A DNA stretch of 13,209 bases from JACROF01 sp964598995 (GCA_964598995.1 CAZRDR010000034.1:1-13209); one strand, 5' to 3'; numbered from the stretch's first letter, positions 6,877 through 12,509 are shown. Notes: generated by a model from the letters alone, not told the origin. Translations and numbers: made by a program.

Positions 6877-7611
6877 ATGAGTGGACATTCCAAATGGTCA
6901 ACAATTAAACGTCAAAAAGGTGCTAATGATGCCAAGCGCGGATTAGCCTTTACCAAGCTTTCAGCTGCTATTACCATGGCAGTACGTCAAGGTGGCGGTA
7001 TTACCGACCCTAACGGAAACTTTAGGCTTCGTCTGGCGATCGATGCAGCACGCGCACAGAACATGCCCAAAGACACCATCGAGCGCGCGATCGAGCGTGG
7101 TTCAGGCAAGAACGCGACTGAGATGTTTGATGTCGTCTATGAAGGCTTTGGACCGGGAGGATTTACTGTCATCGTTGAAGCGATCACCGATAACAAGCAG
7201 CGCACAACTCCTGAAATCAAAAGTATCTTTGATAAAAATGGCGGAACACTCGGTGTACCTGGGAGTGTTAATTATCAGTTCGCACAGCGTGGTCAGATTA
7301 CTGTTCCTAAAAATGGTAAGTCACTTGAAGATGTCTTCATTATTGCCGCAGATCATGGGGCAGAGGATGTCGACGAGGACGAGGGAGATATCATCGTCTA
7401 TACGCTTCCTGAAGATCTCGCGAAGGTCCGATCAGGACTTGAAGAAAATGGCTTGACTATTACAGGGGCAGAGATTGTACATAAGCCTATAGTAATTAAA
7501 GAACTCCAAGATCAATCTGAGGCTGATAAAGCTATTGCATTTCTTGAGAAGCTCGAAGATCATAACGACGTCCAAAAAGTCTACGCAAATTTTGATATCT
7601 CTGGGGCATAG
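6877..7611 (+). CDS. yebC: YebC/PmpR/TACO1-family protein
   Basis: Full-length 244-residue member of the universal YebC family. It starts with the hallmark MSGHSKWSTIKRQKG, followed by NFRLRLAIDAARAQNMPKDTIERAIERGSG, the EGFGPGG segment (about 87-93) and the NGGTLGVPGSVNYQF region (about 119-133). The three-domain layout is normal and there is no truncation. Members were first described as transcriptional regulators. Work on mitochondrial TACO1 and on bacterial homologues instead points to a ribosome-associated role in translating difficult sequences such as proline runs, functionally close to EF-P, which is encoded about 4.7 kb upstream. Which role holds here is not visible from sequence. 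Transcription probably starts at the TATAAT upstream and may continue into the membrane protein gene 21 bp downstream. Confidence 0.96.
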   Translation: MSGHSKWSTIKRQKGANDAKRGLAFTKLSAAITMAVRQGGGITDPNGNFRLRLAIDAARAQNMPKDTIERAIERGSGKNATEMFDVVYEGFGPGGFTVIVEAITDNKQRTTPEIKSIFDKNGGTLGVPGSVNYQFAQRGQITVPKNGKSLEDVFIIAADHGAEDVDEDEGDIIVYTLPEDLAKVRSGLEENGLTITGAEIVHKPIVIKELQDQSEADKAIAFLEKLEDHNDVQKVYANFDISGA

Positions 7612-7632
7612 AAGCTAACAGGAGAGTACCAC

Positions 7633-8499
7633 ATGAAGTTTTTCAGAAGGAAAGAGCACTCAACACTAACAACCACACGCAAACCTTCTGTAACGTCCAA
7701 CAAGAAAGGGAAGAGAACAATAGTTTTTGCCATCGATAAGAGACAGAAGTTCGTGATCGGAATGATCGTTCTGTCACTCGGGCTTTTCTTATCAGAATTC
7801 CAGTTTGAAAAAGCGGGGATCGTGGTAGCTATTATTTTAGGACTGTTGACCGACCTGATTTTATATTGGGCGGTCAAAGATGACTTAGACGACAACTTTT
7901 CCTTAGCGATATTTACGCTACCGTTTTTTTATAGTTTGGCATTTGCTTTATTTTATTTTTTACTCCCGACGAGATTACTCTTTAGACTAATCCTGACGAC
8001 GTTGTATGCCTTTGGACTGTATTCGCTTTTTTTAAGTGAAAATATCTTCACCGTTGGCTCTATCAGAACGATTGCGTTATTATCTGGAGCACGTATCGTG
8101 TCATTTGTTTTGACACTCTTATCATATTTCTTCTTAACGAATACGGTCGTCTCGCTGCATCAAACTATATTTATTACTGTGCCGCTTATCGCTATATTCA
8201 CGTATCCGTTAGTCTATCAAGCGTTATGGACTTACAATATCCAAAAGACTCCAGTACCGCTTAGGGAGTGGGCGGGAGTGATCAGTCTATGTATTGTCGA
8301 AGTCGCCGCAGCTGTGTGGTTCTGGCCGAGCAGTCCGACAGTTATCGCACTTTTCTTAGCAGGGTTCTTATACACGCTTGTGGGGCTGTCCCATGTTTGG
8401 TTTGAAAAACGATTATTTAGAAGCGTCATGTGGGAGTATGTCTGGGTCGGAGCAATTGTATTTTTCGTTTTATTATTATTTACTTCGTGGGGTAAATAG
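7633..8499 (+). CDS. Polytopic membrane protein of unknown function
   Basis: A 288-residue protein with a basic, Ser/Thr-rich N-terminal tail (residues 1-36, eleven or more Lys/Arg) followed by about eight or nine hydrophobic segments, roughly at 38-55, 61-80, 90-111, 114-134, 146-168, 176-197, 212-232, 236-254 and 268-285. Short polar loops contain VKDDLDDN (81-88) and FEKRLFR (257-263). I see no transporter, protease or glycosyltransferase motif and do not recognise a family. The start at 7633 is supported by AGGAGA at 7620-7625, 7 nt upstream, one of the few reasonable Shine-Dalgarno sites here. It follows yebC by 21 bp, so co-transcription is likely. It borders the gene-free repeat region downstream and no clear terminator follows. 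Confidence 0.75.
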   Translation: MKFFRRKEHSTLTTTRKPSVTSNKKGKRTIVFAIDKRQKFVIGMIVLSLGLFLSEFQFEKAGIVVAIILGLLTDLILYWAVKDDLDDNFSLAIFTLPFFYSLAFALFYFLLPTRLLFRLILTTLYAFGLYSLFLSENIFTVGSIRTIALLSGARIVSFVLTLLSYFFLTNTVVSLHQTIFITVPLIAIFTYPLVYQALWTYNIQKTPVPLREWAGVISLCIVEVAAAVWFWPSSPTVIALFLAGFLYTLVGLSHVWFEKRLFRSVMWEYVWVGAIVFFVLLLFTSWGK

Positions 8500-8531
8500 G
8501 AAAGTAGAGAACAGAAGAGTCCTATAATAAA

Positions 8532-8566
8532 GTGATATAGTTTGATATATTATAAGCCTATATTAC
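8532..8566 (+). repeat. Inverted repeat / hairpin
   Basis: GTGATATAG (8532-8540) pairs with CTATATTAC (8558-8566) over 9 bp with one G-U wobble in + strand reading and a 17-nt AT-rich loop. No T-run follows, so it does not look like a standard terminator of the upstream gene. Confidence 0.5.
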
Positions 8567-8569
8567 ATG

Positions 8570-8603
8570 AGTTTTCACAGATAGTTAGCCTCAAGTTTTC
8601 ACA
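8570..8603 (+). repeat. Direct repeat AGTTTTCACA
   Basis: The 10-mer occurs at 8570-8579 and 8594-8603, offset by 24 nt, with an inverted GAGGCTAA copy between them. Related TTTTCAC strings are at 8838-8844 and 9198-9204, and the inverted GTGAAAA is at 8863-8869. The string resembles, but is one base short of, the TTTTCCACA form of a DnaA box. Confidence 0.55.
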
Positions 8604-8617
8604 AATCATTTAAAAAA

Positions 8618-8638
8618 TTAGCTTCGATTCGAGGCTAA
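8618..8638 (+). repeat. Hairpin element, copy 1
   Basis: TTAGCTTC (8618-8625) faces GAGGCTAA (8631-8638). The inner pair G8626-C8630 extends the stem to 9 bp around an ATT triloop, with one T-G wobble. The same element recurs at 9220-9240 with that inner pair changed to A-T. Confidence 0.65.
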
Positions 8639-8648
8639 AATAGACATA

Positions 8649-8666
8649 TATGCATACAATTGCATA
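8649..8666. repeat. Inverted and direct repeat TGCATAC
   Basis: TATGCA (8649-8654) and TGCATA (8661-8666) form a 6-bp stem with a 6-nt loop. The same stretch also contains TGCATAC twice at 10-bp spacing (8651, 8661), about one helical turn. Confidence 0.45.
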
Positions 8667-8727
8667 CGGAGCGAGGCTAGAAGAACCCTACTATACGCAA
8701 AAAATACGAAAACCTTTACATTTTTGA

Positions 8728-8750
8728 GGCTAAAATGATGAGATTTAGCC
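8728..8750. repeat. Inverted repeat GGCTAAA / TTTAGCC
   Basis: A perfect 7-bp inverted repeat (8728-8734 and 8744-8750) with a 9-nt loop, built from two opposed members of the GAGGCTAA motif family. Confidence 0.5.
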
Positions 8751-8794
8751 GTCAAATCAAGCTAAATTCAACGATATTCAGTAATTTTGAGGCT

Positions 8795-8821
8795 CTCCTC
8801 GGAGGAGGGGGTCTAGACCCC
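8795..8821. repeat. GC-rich double palindrome
   Basis: CTCCTC (8795-8800) and GAGGAG (8802-8807) flank a single G. They are followed directly by the perfect 14-bp palindrome GGGGTCTAGACCCC (8808-8821). The block is conspicuously GC-rich within AT-rich surroundings and starts inside a truncated GAGGCT motif copy (8789-8794). It could be a protein-binding or recombination site, or a pair of RNA stems. Confidence 0.55.
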
Positions 8822-8836
8822 TACATTTCACAGTGA

Positions 8837-8870
8837 ATTTTCACACGCTTGCCTGAGGGAAAGTGAAAAT
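8837..8870. repeat. Inverted repeat ATTTTCAC / GTGAAAAT
   Basis: A perfect 8-bp inverted repeat (8837-8844 and 8863-8870) with an 18-nt loop. Its left arm abuts the small palindrome TTCACAGTGAA at 8827-8837. Confidence 0.5.
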
Positions 8871-8875
8871 AAATC

Positions 8876-9046
8876 GCGACATAAAAGTATTTTTTGACAC
8901 GACGTCAGAGGAGGACATATTTGAAGCTAAGTACTGACATAATTATCGCTATCTCAGCCTGCCTATACTCCCAAATGAACACAGGCGGATTTACCTATCC
9001 AGGAGTGAATACGTATTTATGTCGCACAATAATACTTTTACGACGC
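8876..9046. repeat. Long-range complementary arms enclosing smaller hairpins
   Basis: TAAAAGTATT (8882-8891) is perfectly complementary to AATACTTTTA (9031-9040). Flanking pairs extend it: GCG (8876-8878) with CGC (9044-9046), TTG (8894-8896) with CAA (9027-9029), and CGAC (8900-8903) with GTCG (9021-9024). The enclosed ~117 nt contain GTCAG/CTGAC (8904-8908 / 8934-8938) and GCCTG/CAGGC (8957-8961 / 8982-8986). Together this draws a multi-branched fold. Confidence 0.4.
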
Positions 9047-9127
9047 CATGAAAGGTTTGGGAGGAGTCTGGCTCATGGTTGAAATTTATCTAGATCATTT
9101 CTTAATTTCATTCGTTCCATGAATTTA
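9046..9127. repeat. Two successive hairpins
   Basis: CCATGA (9046-9051) pairs perfectly with TCATGG (9073-9078). Further on, 9103-9111 pairs with 9119-9127 (AATTTCAT against ATGAATTT plus an outer pair) with one mismatch and the 7-nt loop TCGTTCC. An ATCTAGAT palindrome lies between them at 9088-9095. Confidence 0.4.
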
Positions 9128-9219
9128 GCTTACAACCACTTCTCACTCTTCTATACTCATAGCTGGAAACTGACGAATTTATATATTATCGGCCTACTTT
9201 TCACTCGAAATCATCATTT

Positions 9220-9240
9220 TTAGCTTCAATTTGAGGCTAA
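9220..9240 (+). repeat. Hairpin element, copy 2
   Basis: TTAGCTTC (9220-9227) faces GAGGCTAA (9233-9240). The inner pair is A9228-T9232 around the same ATT triloop, and T9219-A9241 adds an outer pair. It differs from copy 1 only at the two mutually paired inner positions. Confidence 0.65.
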
Positions 9241-9254
9241 ATTTTAACATGACT

Positions 9255-9284
9255 CTCCCCTTCGCTTCAGCTATTTCTGGGGAG
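9255..9284. repeat. Inverted repeat CTCCCC / GGGGAG
   Basis: CTCCCC (9255-9260) pairs with GGGGAG (9279-9284) across an 18-nt loop. The right arm runs into GGAGGAGG (9281-9288) followed by TATTTCACA, echoing GGAGGAGG at 8801-8808 and ATTTCACA at 8825-8832. Confidence 0.45.
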
Positions 9285-9300
9285 GAGGTATTTCACAACG

Positions 9301-9347
9301 ATATGATAGTTTTTTGCCATTTTTGATAAGAAAAACCGACATCATGT
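9301..9347. repeat. Hairpin with internal loop
   Basis: An outer stem pairs 9301-9307 with 9341-9347, including one G-T pair (core ATGAT with ATCAT). An inner stem pairs GTTTTT (9309-9314) with AAAAAC (9331-9336). Confidence 0.35.
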
Positions 9348-9354
9348 AATGACG
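9331..9354 (-). terminator. Possible intrinsic terminator of the Tat-type gene
   Basis: Read on the minus strand, CGTCAT and ATGTCG (plus coordinates 9349-9354 and 9337-9342) form a 6-bp stem with one mismatch around TACATG. It is followed by G and a run of five T (9331-9335). It lies about 95 nt after the stop codon. The stem is weak, so this is tentative. Confidence 0.35.
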
Positions 9355-9434
9355 CCTCAAAAGAGGATGACTAACTGGGCGTCTAATATATTTCAGGGGC
9401 CTTGTAGGTCATTGTAGGGCCTCGTAGCTGAGGC
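9351..9434. repeat. Compact cluster of repeats next to the Tat-type gene
   Basis: GACGCC (9351-9356) and GGCGTC (9378-9383) form a perfect 6-bp inverted repeat. GGGCCTTGTAG (9397-9407) and GGGCCTCGTAG (9417-9427) are an 11-bp direct repeat with one difference and a 20-bp period. GCCTC (9419-9423) and GAGGC (9430-9434) form a short hairpin whose right arm is the last copy of the GAGGCTAA motif. Confidence 0.5.
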
Positions 9435-9447
9435 TAATTTTAGGGGT

Positions 9448-10200
9448 TTAAAGCTTGTCGGCGTTAGTAGCAAAACTAGCTGAAACGCAGTCTGGTTCTT
9501 GCTCTTCAGCGATCTTTTCTCCATAAATAGATGAGAATGAAAAACGCAACATACCATCTTCGGTGTGAGTTTTGTTAACGATCGCTGGCCAGATACCATT
9601 ATAGCCATCGCTGCCATTTAAATGGATTTGTCCTTGACCAGACAGACTGTAATACTGATCACCGACAATATCCGTTGTATAGACGATATGATCTGGATTC
9701 GTCTTAATATAATCGTCCCAAGATACTTCATCATAGTTGTCACCAAAATGTGGTCCATGTCGCACAATAAGTTTCCCGTCCTCTGGACTTAAGACCATAC
9801 GTTTTATGACTGGTTCATTTGCATCAACCCAGCCACGATCTTTATCAAAACGAGCAAATCTAGCATTATGATTTTGAAGTTCTTTATAGGTGTCTTGATC
9901 GACACGACCGACAGTTGTATCTAATTCGTAATGAGATTGAGGTGTTGGTTCAGGTGACGGTGTTGACTGGGGGAGTTGCGGTTCTGGCTGATATACTTCT
10001 GGAGCTCCTTCTCTAACTACCGTTCCAATTGTTGTTGCAGCTAATGCGCTTGCTAAAAAGCCACCAAGTACTTCTCTTCTTGTACGTTTATTCTCCAGTG
10101 CATCCTGAACTTTGTGACTGAGAGGTTTGTCAGTCTGTTTTTTTGCGGTTGTTTCCTGAAATCCTTTAATTCCGTCTGGTCGTGCACCTATCTCTGTCAT
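9448..10200 (-). CDS. Exported protein with twin-arginine-type signal, unknown function
   Basis: Using the ATG at 10200 the protein has 250 residues. A long basic N-region (1-39) leads to TRREVLGGFLASALAATTIG (40-59), a twin-arginine motif plus hydrophobic segment. This suggests export by Tat or an N-terminal membrane anchor. A proline-rich linker follows (about 70-88, with PSPEPTPQ), then a globular domain (about 90-250) rich in D, Y, W and H with a single cysteine near the end. I recognise no family for that domain. The frame continues three codons up to a GTG at 10209, but that GTG overlaps the proposed -10 element. The ATG lies 7 nt after it, so a leaderless start at 10200 is preferred. 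It is separated by 33 bp from the trehalase-like gene upstream on the same strand but has its own promoter. Confidence 0.7.
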   Translation of the reverse strand: MTEIGARPDGIKGFQETTAKKQTDKPLSHKVQDALENKRTRREVLGGFLASALAATTIGTVVREGAPEVYQPEPQLPQSTPSPEPTPQSHYELDTTVGRVDQDTYKELQNHNARFARFDKDRGWVDANEPVIKRMVLSPEDGKLIVRHGPHFGDNYDEVSWDDYIKTNPDHIVYTTDIVGDQYYSLSGQGQIHLNGSDGYNGIWPAIVNKTHTEDGMLRFSFSSIYGEKIAEEQEPDCVSASFATNADKL

Positions 10201-10207
10201 ATATTTC

Positions 10208-10237
10208 ACTATAAATATAATTGCCTTGGCTTGTCAA
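10208..10237 (-). promoter_or_regulatory. Promoter of the Tat-type gene
   Basis: On the minus strand a perfect TTGACA (10232-10237) and TATAGT (10208-10213) are separated by 18 bp. The -35 includes the TGA stop of the preceding gene. Seven nucleotides separate the -10 from the ATG at 10200, which places transcription start at or next to the start codon. Confidence 0.65.
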
Positions 10238-11625
10238 TGTAAAATTGAAAGTCCAAATGGGGGATCTTTAGGTTTTGGCGATTTATAAATATCTTTCCCT
10301 GAGTTAATCTCATCTAAGATATGACAGTAGCGGTAAAAGACAGCATTGGTCCACCCAAAGCCCTCCTGCAGCGCGTAGGAGTAGTTGGCTGCCCTATCCC
10401 CTGTCTCACCATTAATTTTCTCTAGGAAAGTATTATATTTGCGATACAGTGAAGCATGCGCTCTGACTGACTTATCCATGATTCTCATAGCATCCTCGAC
10501 GAATCCATACTTCAGCATGCCGATGACAGTCAAATACTCAAGAGGCGGCCAGATGTTTGGGTAATCCCATTGCTTAGGTTTAAGGACATATTCAATAGCC
10601 GGACGATAACGACTCGGTATGACGTCCAAATTTACCTCAGGCGGAAGCGACTCTTTCGCATCAATGACCAGTCCATAGTCAGTTTCGAAAATATGAAGTT
10701 TTTTGATCATCCTCGCAGCTTGGTCACCTGTTGCGAGTCCGGCCCAGAGAGGCGTGAAAGAGGCGAGCGAGAGAAAGTCACTGATTCGGTTATCAGTATA
10801 ACAATAATCGTAAAAAAAGCCTTTTTTCTCGTCCCACATGAGACGATTGATCTCTTTCTTTCTCTTCTCGGCTATCTTCTGCCACTTCCTCTCCTCCACC
10901 CCATCCTCGAGATGAAAAGCAATTTTGGCAAAATCTCGTTCATATTTATAGAGCAAGACATTAAGATCAATCGGCAGAAATTCATTACAGCGATGATAAA
11001 ACCGTGAGGTGAAGTCCCAGCCTGACTCGAGTTCAGACGAGTGAGCGTAGCCGATATCACGATCTCCATAGCGGGCTAATGTCTGTCCTTTAACTGAGTG
11101 GTTGTAATGGCAGTCTTTATCGATCCAGACTTGCTCGTATTCTTTTTTCGCAACCTCGACAGCTTTCTTCAGCCATTTCTTATGCGGTTTGAGATTAAAG
11201 AGTGCTTCTTGGAGTTTACTTTTCCGAATGGCTGGGAAATAATAGCCATTGTAGGTATCCAGAATCATACTTGAAAGAAAAGGCGGCTGCGATCGTCCCA
11301 TCGAGACTGGTGCATTAAAATTTGGGATGACTCCGTAACGAGTAAAGAGGTAGATGAAGTTATCGACCTGGTTCTGGAGTATCCACTCACGCTTGGTTCC
11401 GATCAGTCCGCGGAACATAAAAAAACTATCCCAGTAGAACATATAGCCGAATTTACCGAGCCACCTTGGATTAGGTGTTATGTAAGGCTGTGGGATGGTG
11501 ACCACATGCTGCTCGATGACTTTTTTACTTGGTTTGTGAATGACGCGGTCCCAGTAGGTATCGATATACTCAAGGCAGTCGCTATAGTTCTCTTTATATG
11601 AGGAGGTAGAGCGTCTGGCAGCCAT
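10234..11625 (-). CDS. GH37 trehalase-like glycoside hydrolase
   Basis: A 463-residue soluble (alpha/alpha)6-barrel-type protein of the trehalase family, which splits alpha,alpha-trehalose into two glucoses. Family landmarks in order: YMFYWDSFF (61-69), GVIPNFNAPVSMGRSQPPF (98-116), ESGWDFTSRF (200-209) with general acid D204, QWDYPNIWPP (352-361), FLEKING (400-406) with E402 at the place of the catalytic base E496 of E. coli TreA, and LQEGFGWTNAVF (419-430). The glycine-rich lid loop that precedes LQDGFGW in E. coli TreA (GGGGGEYP) is replaced by GDRAANYSYA. Substrate may therefore differ from trehalose. There is no signal peptide, so it acts in the cytosol. It starts one base into the transaldolase stop (TAATG), indicating a coupled operon. 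Confidence 0.85.
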   Translation of the reverse strand: MAARRSTSSYKENYSDCLEYIDTYWDRVIHKPSKKVIEQHVVTIPQPYITPNPRWLGKFGYMFYWDSFFMFRGLIGTKREWILQNQVDNFIYLFTRYGVIPNFNAPVSMGRSQPPFLSSMILDTYNGYYFPAIRKSKLQEALFNLKPHKKWLKKAVEVAKKEYEQVWIDKDCHYNHSVKGQTLARYGDRDIGYAHSSELESGWDFTSRFYHRCNEFLPIDLNVLLYKYERDFAKIAFHLEDGVEERKWQKIAEKRKKEINRLMWDEKKGFFYDYCYTDNRISDFLSLASFTPLWAGLATGDQAARMIKKLHIFETDYGLVIDAKESLPPEVNLDVIPSRYRPAIEYVLKPKQWDYPNIWPPLEYLTVIGMLKYGFVEDAMRIMDKSVRAHASLYRKYNTFLEKINGETGDRAANYSYALQEGFGWTNAVFYRYCHILDEINSGKDIYKSPKPKDPPFGLSILH

Positions 11626-12509
11626 TACTTAAGAATCCCCTGCCAATCTTCTGTAAATTTAATAATGCCTTTGTCAGTTAAGGAGTGTGAGATATCAAGC
11701 GTTTTATTCTCAAGTGCCAACATAAAGTTCTCAAGCGATTCGATTTCCTCGATGGTCTCAATTGGCTGCCATAGTGGAGGGACTTTTAAACCTTCAGTCT
11801 TCTCTGATGGCTTCTGACCACCTTCAAACCACTCGGTATAGACTTTAGCCGGAGCGGTGATGAGCTCAGTGCCTAAGTCAATAGAGTCTGCTAGGTGGCG
11901 AGTACTTCTGATTGAGTCAGCTAGCATCCAGAGTTCTTCTTGGAAATGCTTTTTCTGCTGCATGCCGTTTTTGACAAGTGCTGTTCCATCTTCACCGATA
12001 TCATCGAGTCTGCCAAGGAAGGGAGAGATAAAGCACGGCCATTTGCTCATTGCGTTAAATTCTTTCTGGACGAGGTGTTCATGCAGGCAGATAGCATAGA
12101 TCTGTTGCTGTGAGAAAACGAGGGTGTTATTAATGGTAATATTTTTCTTTCTCAGCTGCGTGCGGGCTTTGAAGCCTTCGATAGTCGTTGGTATTTTGAT
12201 TACGACCCGCTCATCCCAGGCAGCTATCTCAAGCCCTTGTTCGACCATCTCGTCAGCTTTGGTCTCTGTATCAGCATAGACTTCGGCTGAGACAGCCCCA
12301 GGAACGAGCATCAAAATCTGCATGACGATATCCTTTTGCAGTGCGAAGGCTTCATCGAGGGTGAGTTTTTTACCAGATTCGGAGAGCTTTTTCGCAATGA
12401 GGGACGGATTAGTGGTACTGCCCCAGATTTCACTTCCGTGGTTATGGGCGAGTTTTACGATTGACTCGTATTCTTGAGGGTTGCCAGAATCAAGAATGAA
12501 GCGTGTCAT
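11625..12509 (-). CDS. tal: Transaldolase-family protein
   Basis: Transaldolase moves a dihydroxyacetone unit between sugar phosphates in the non-oxidative pentose phosphate pathway; small relatives act as fructose-6-phosphate aldolases. The 294-residue protein shows the barrel order of the family: FILDSGN (4-10, like FLDTAN), STTNPSLIAK (31-40), VVIKIPTT (102-109) with the Schiff-base lysine K105, INNTLVFSQQQ (like NVTLVFS), SPFLGRLDD, and a late STRHL...GTELITAPAKV segment. The ATG at 12509 is chosen over an in-frame upstream start at 12575. The family N-terminus begins there, and a TGG-TAGGAT extended -10 lies 7 nt upstream. A C-terminal extension of about 60 residues is typical of longer transaldolases. 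It heads a two-gene operon with the trehalase-like gene. Transaldolase versus aldolase specificity cannot be settled here. Confidence 0.9.
   Translation of the reverse strand: MTRFILDSGNPQEYESIVKLAHNHGSEIWGSTTNPSLIAKKLSESGKKLTLDEAFALQKDIVMQILMLVPGAVSAEVYADTETKADEMVEQGLEIAAWDERVVIKIPTTIEGFKARTQLRKKNITINNTLVFSQQQIYAICLHEHLVQKEFNAMSKWPCFISPFLGRLDDIGEDGTALVKNGMQQKKHFQEELWMLADSIRSTRHLADSIDLGTELITAPAKVYTEWFEGGQKPSEKTEGLKVPPLWQPIETIEEIESLENFMLALENKTLDISHSLTDKGIIKFTEDWQGILK

Larger units (their letters stand above)
8523..9241 (+). ncRNA. Candidate large structured RNA (boundaries tentative)
   Basis: A perfect TATAAT at 8523-8528 sits just before the first of a series of hairpins, and a hairpin family member closes the stretch at 9241. 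In three of the hairpins (8532-8566, 8618-8638, 9220-9240) the only non-Watson-Crick pair is a G-U wobble when read on the + strand; on the minus strand these would be A-C mismatches. One hairpin pair shows a compensatory base change. These points favour a + strand transcript. There is no good -35 and no evidence of expression, so this remains a hypothesis. Alternatives: a cluster of DNA-structural elements, or a recombination or replication site. Confidence 0.3.
8585..9437. repeat. Dispersed TTGAGGCTAAA motif family
   Basis: GAGGCT(A) occurs on the + strand at 8631, 8673, 8726, 8789, 9233 and 9430. TTTGAGGCTAAA is exact at 8723-8734 and 9230-9241, and the variant TTGAAGCTAA is at 8921-8930. 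On the minus strand there are copies at 8585-8594 (TTAGCCTCAA), 8618-8625, 8744-8750 and 9220-9227. An AAGCTAAATTC variant at 8759-8769 has an exact inverted copy at 9121-9131. I saw no cluster of the motif in the neighbouring genes. Facing copies create several of the hairpins. Confidence 0.65.
8500..9447. other. Gene-free, hairpin- and repeat-rich convergent intergenic region
   Basis: About 950 bp without a convincing gene, long for an otherwise tightly packed genome, and flanked by two genes pointing into it. It is therefore no upstream regulatory region for either. It holds many copies of a GAGGCTAA-type motif on both strands, repeated TTTTCAC strings, at least ten inverted repeats, several purine-rich GGAGGAGG-type strings with no convincing gene behind them, and a GC-rich double palindrome. 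No tRNA, rRNA, RNase P, tmRNA, SRP or CRISPR pattern was recognised. Individual elements are listed separately. Confidence 0.8.

Noticed and set aside
6992..7456. A 154-codon frame overlapping yebC in another frame.
   Set aside because: It lies within a universal conserved gene. Its product is Ser/Arg-rich without a recognisable domain, typical of a shifted-frame shadow.
8618..8640. Resemblance of TTCGATTCGAGG to a tRNA T-arm.
   Set aside because: No acceptor, D or anticodon arms lie at the required distances, and the same element recurs at 9220 with a different loop-closing pair.
8651..8667. TGCATAC repeats as the start of a CRISPR array.
   Set aside because: There are only two units, 7 bp long, with a 3-bp gap, and no further copies or cas genes. 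Spacing and length do not fit CRISPR.
8894..9082. Small + strand frame inside the repeat island (62 codons from TTG at 8894, or 53 codons from TTG at 8921 after AGGAGGA, with TTGACA at 8894).
   Set aside because: The initiation signals look tempting, but the TTG at 8921 is itself part of a TTGAAGCTAA copy of the dispersed motif. The frame also overlaps the long-range stem arms, uses a rare start, and the protein shows no recognisable domain. It is more likely chance.
10570..11007. A 145-codon + strand frame opposite the trehalase-like gene.
   Set aside because: It lies wholly antisense to a well-supported conserved enzyme, and its product shows no domain. Shadow frame.
10234..11625. Loss of the catalytic base in the trehalase-like enzyme (serine at 416 in the LQEGFGW region).
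   Set aside because: Counting from the C-terminus of E. coli TreA as I recall it places the base in the FVEKYDV segment. The equivalent here is FLEKING with E402, so the base is present; only the lid loop is lost.
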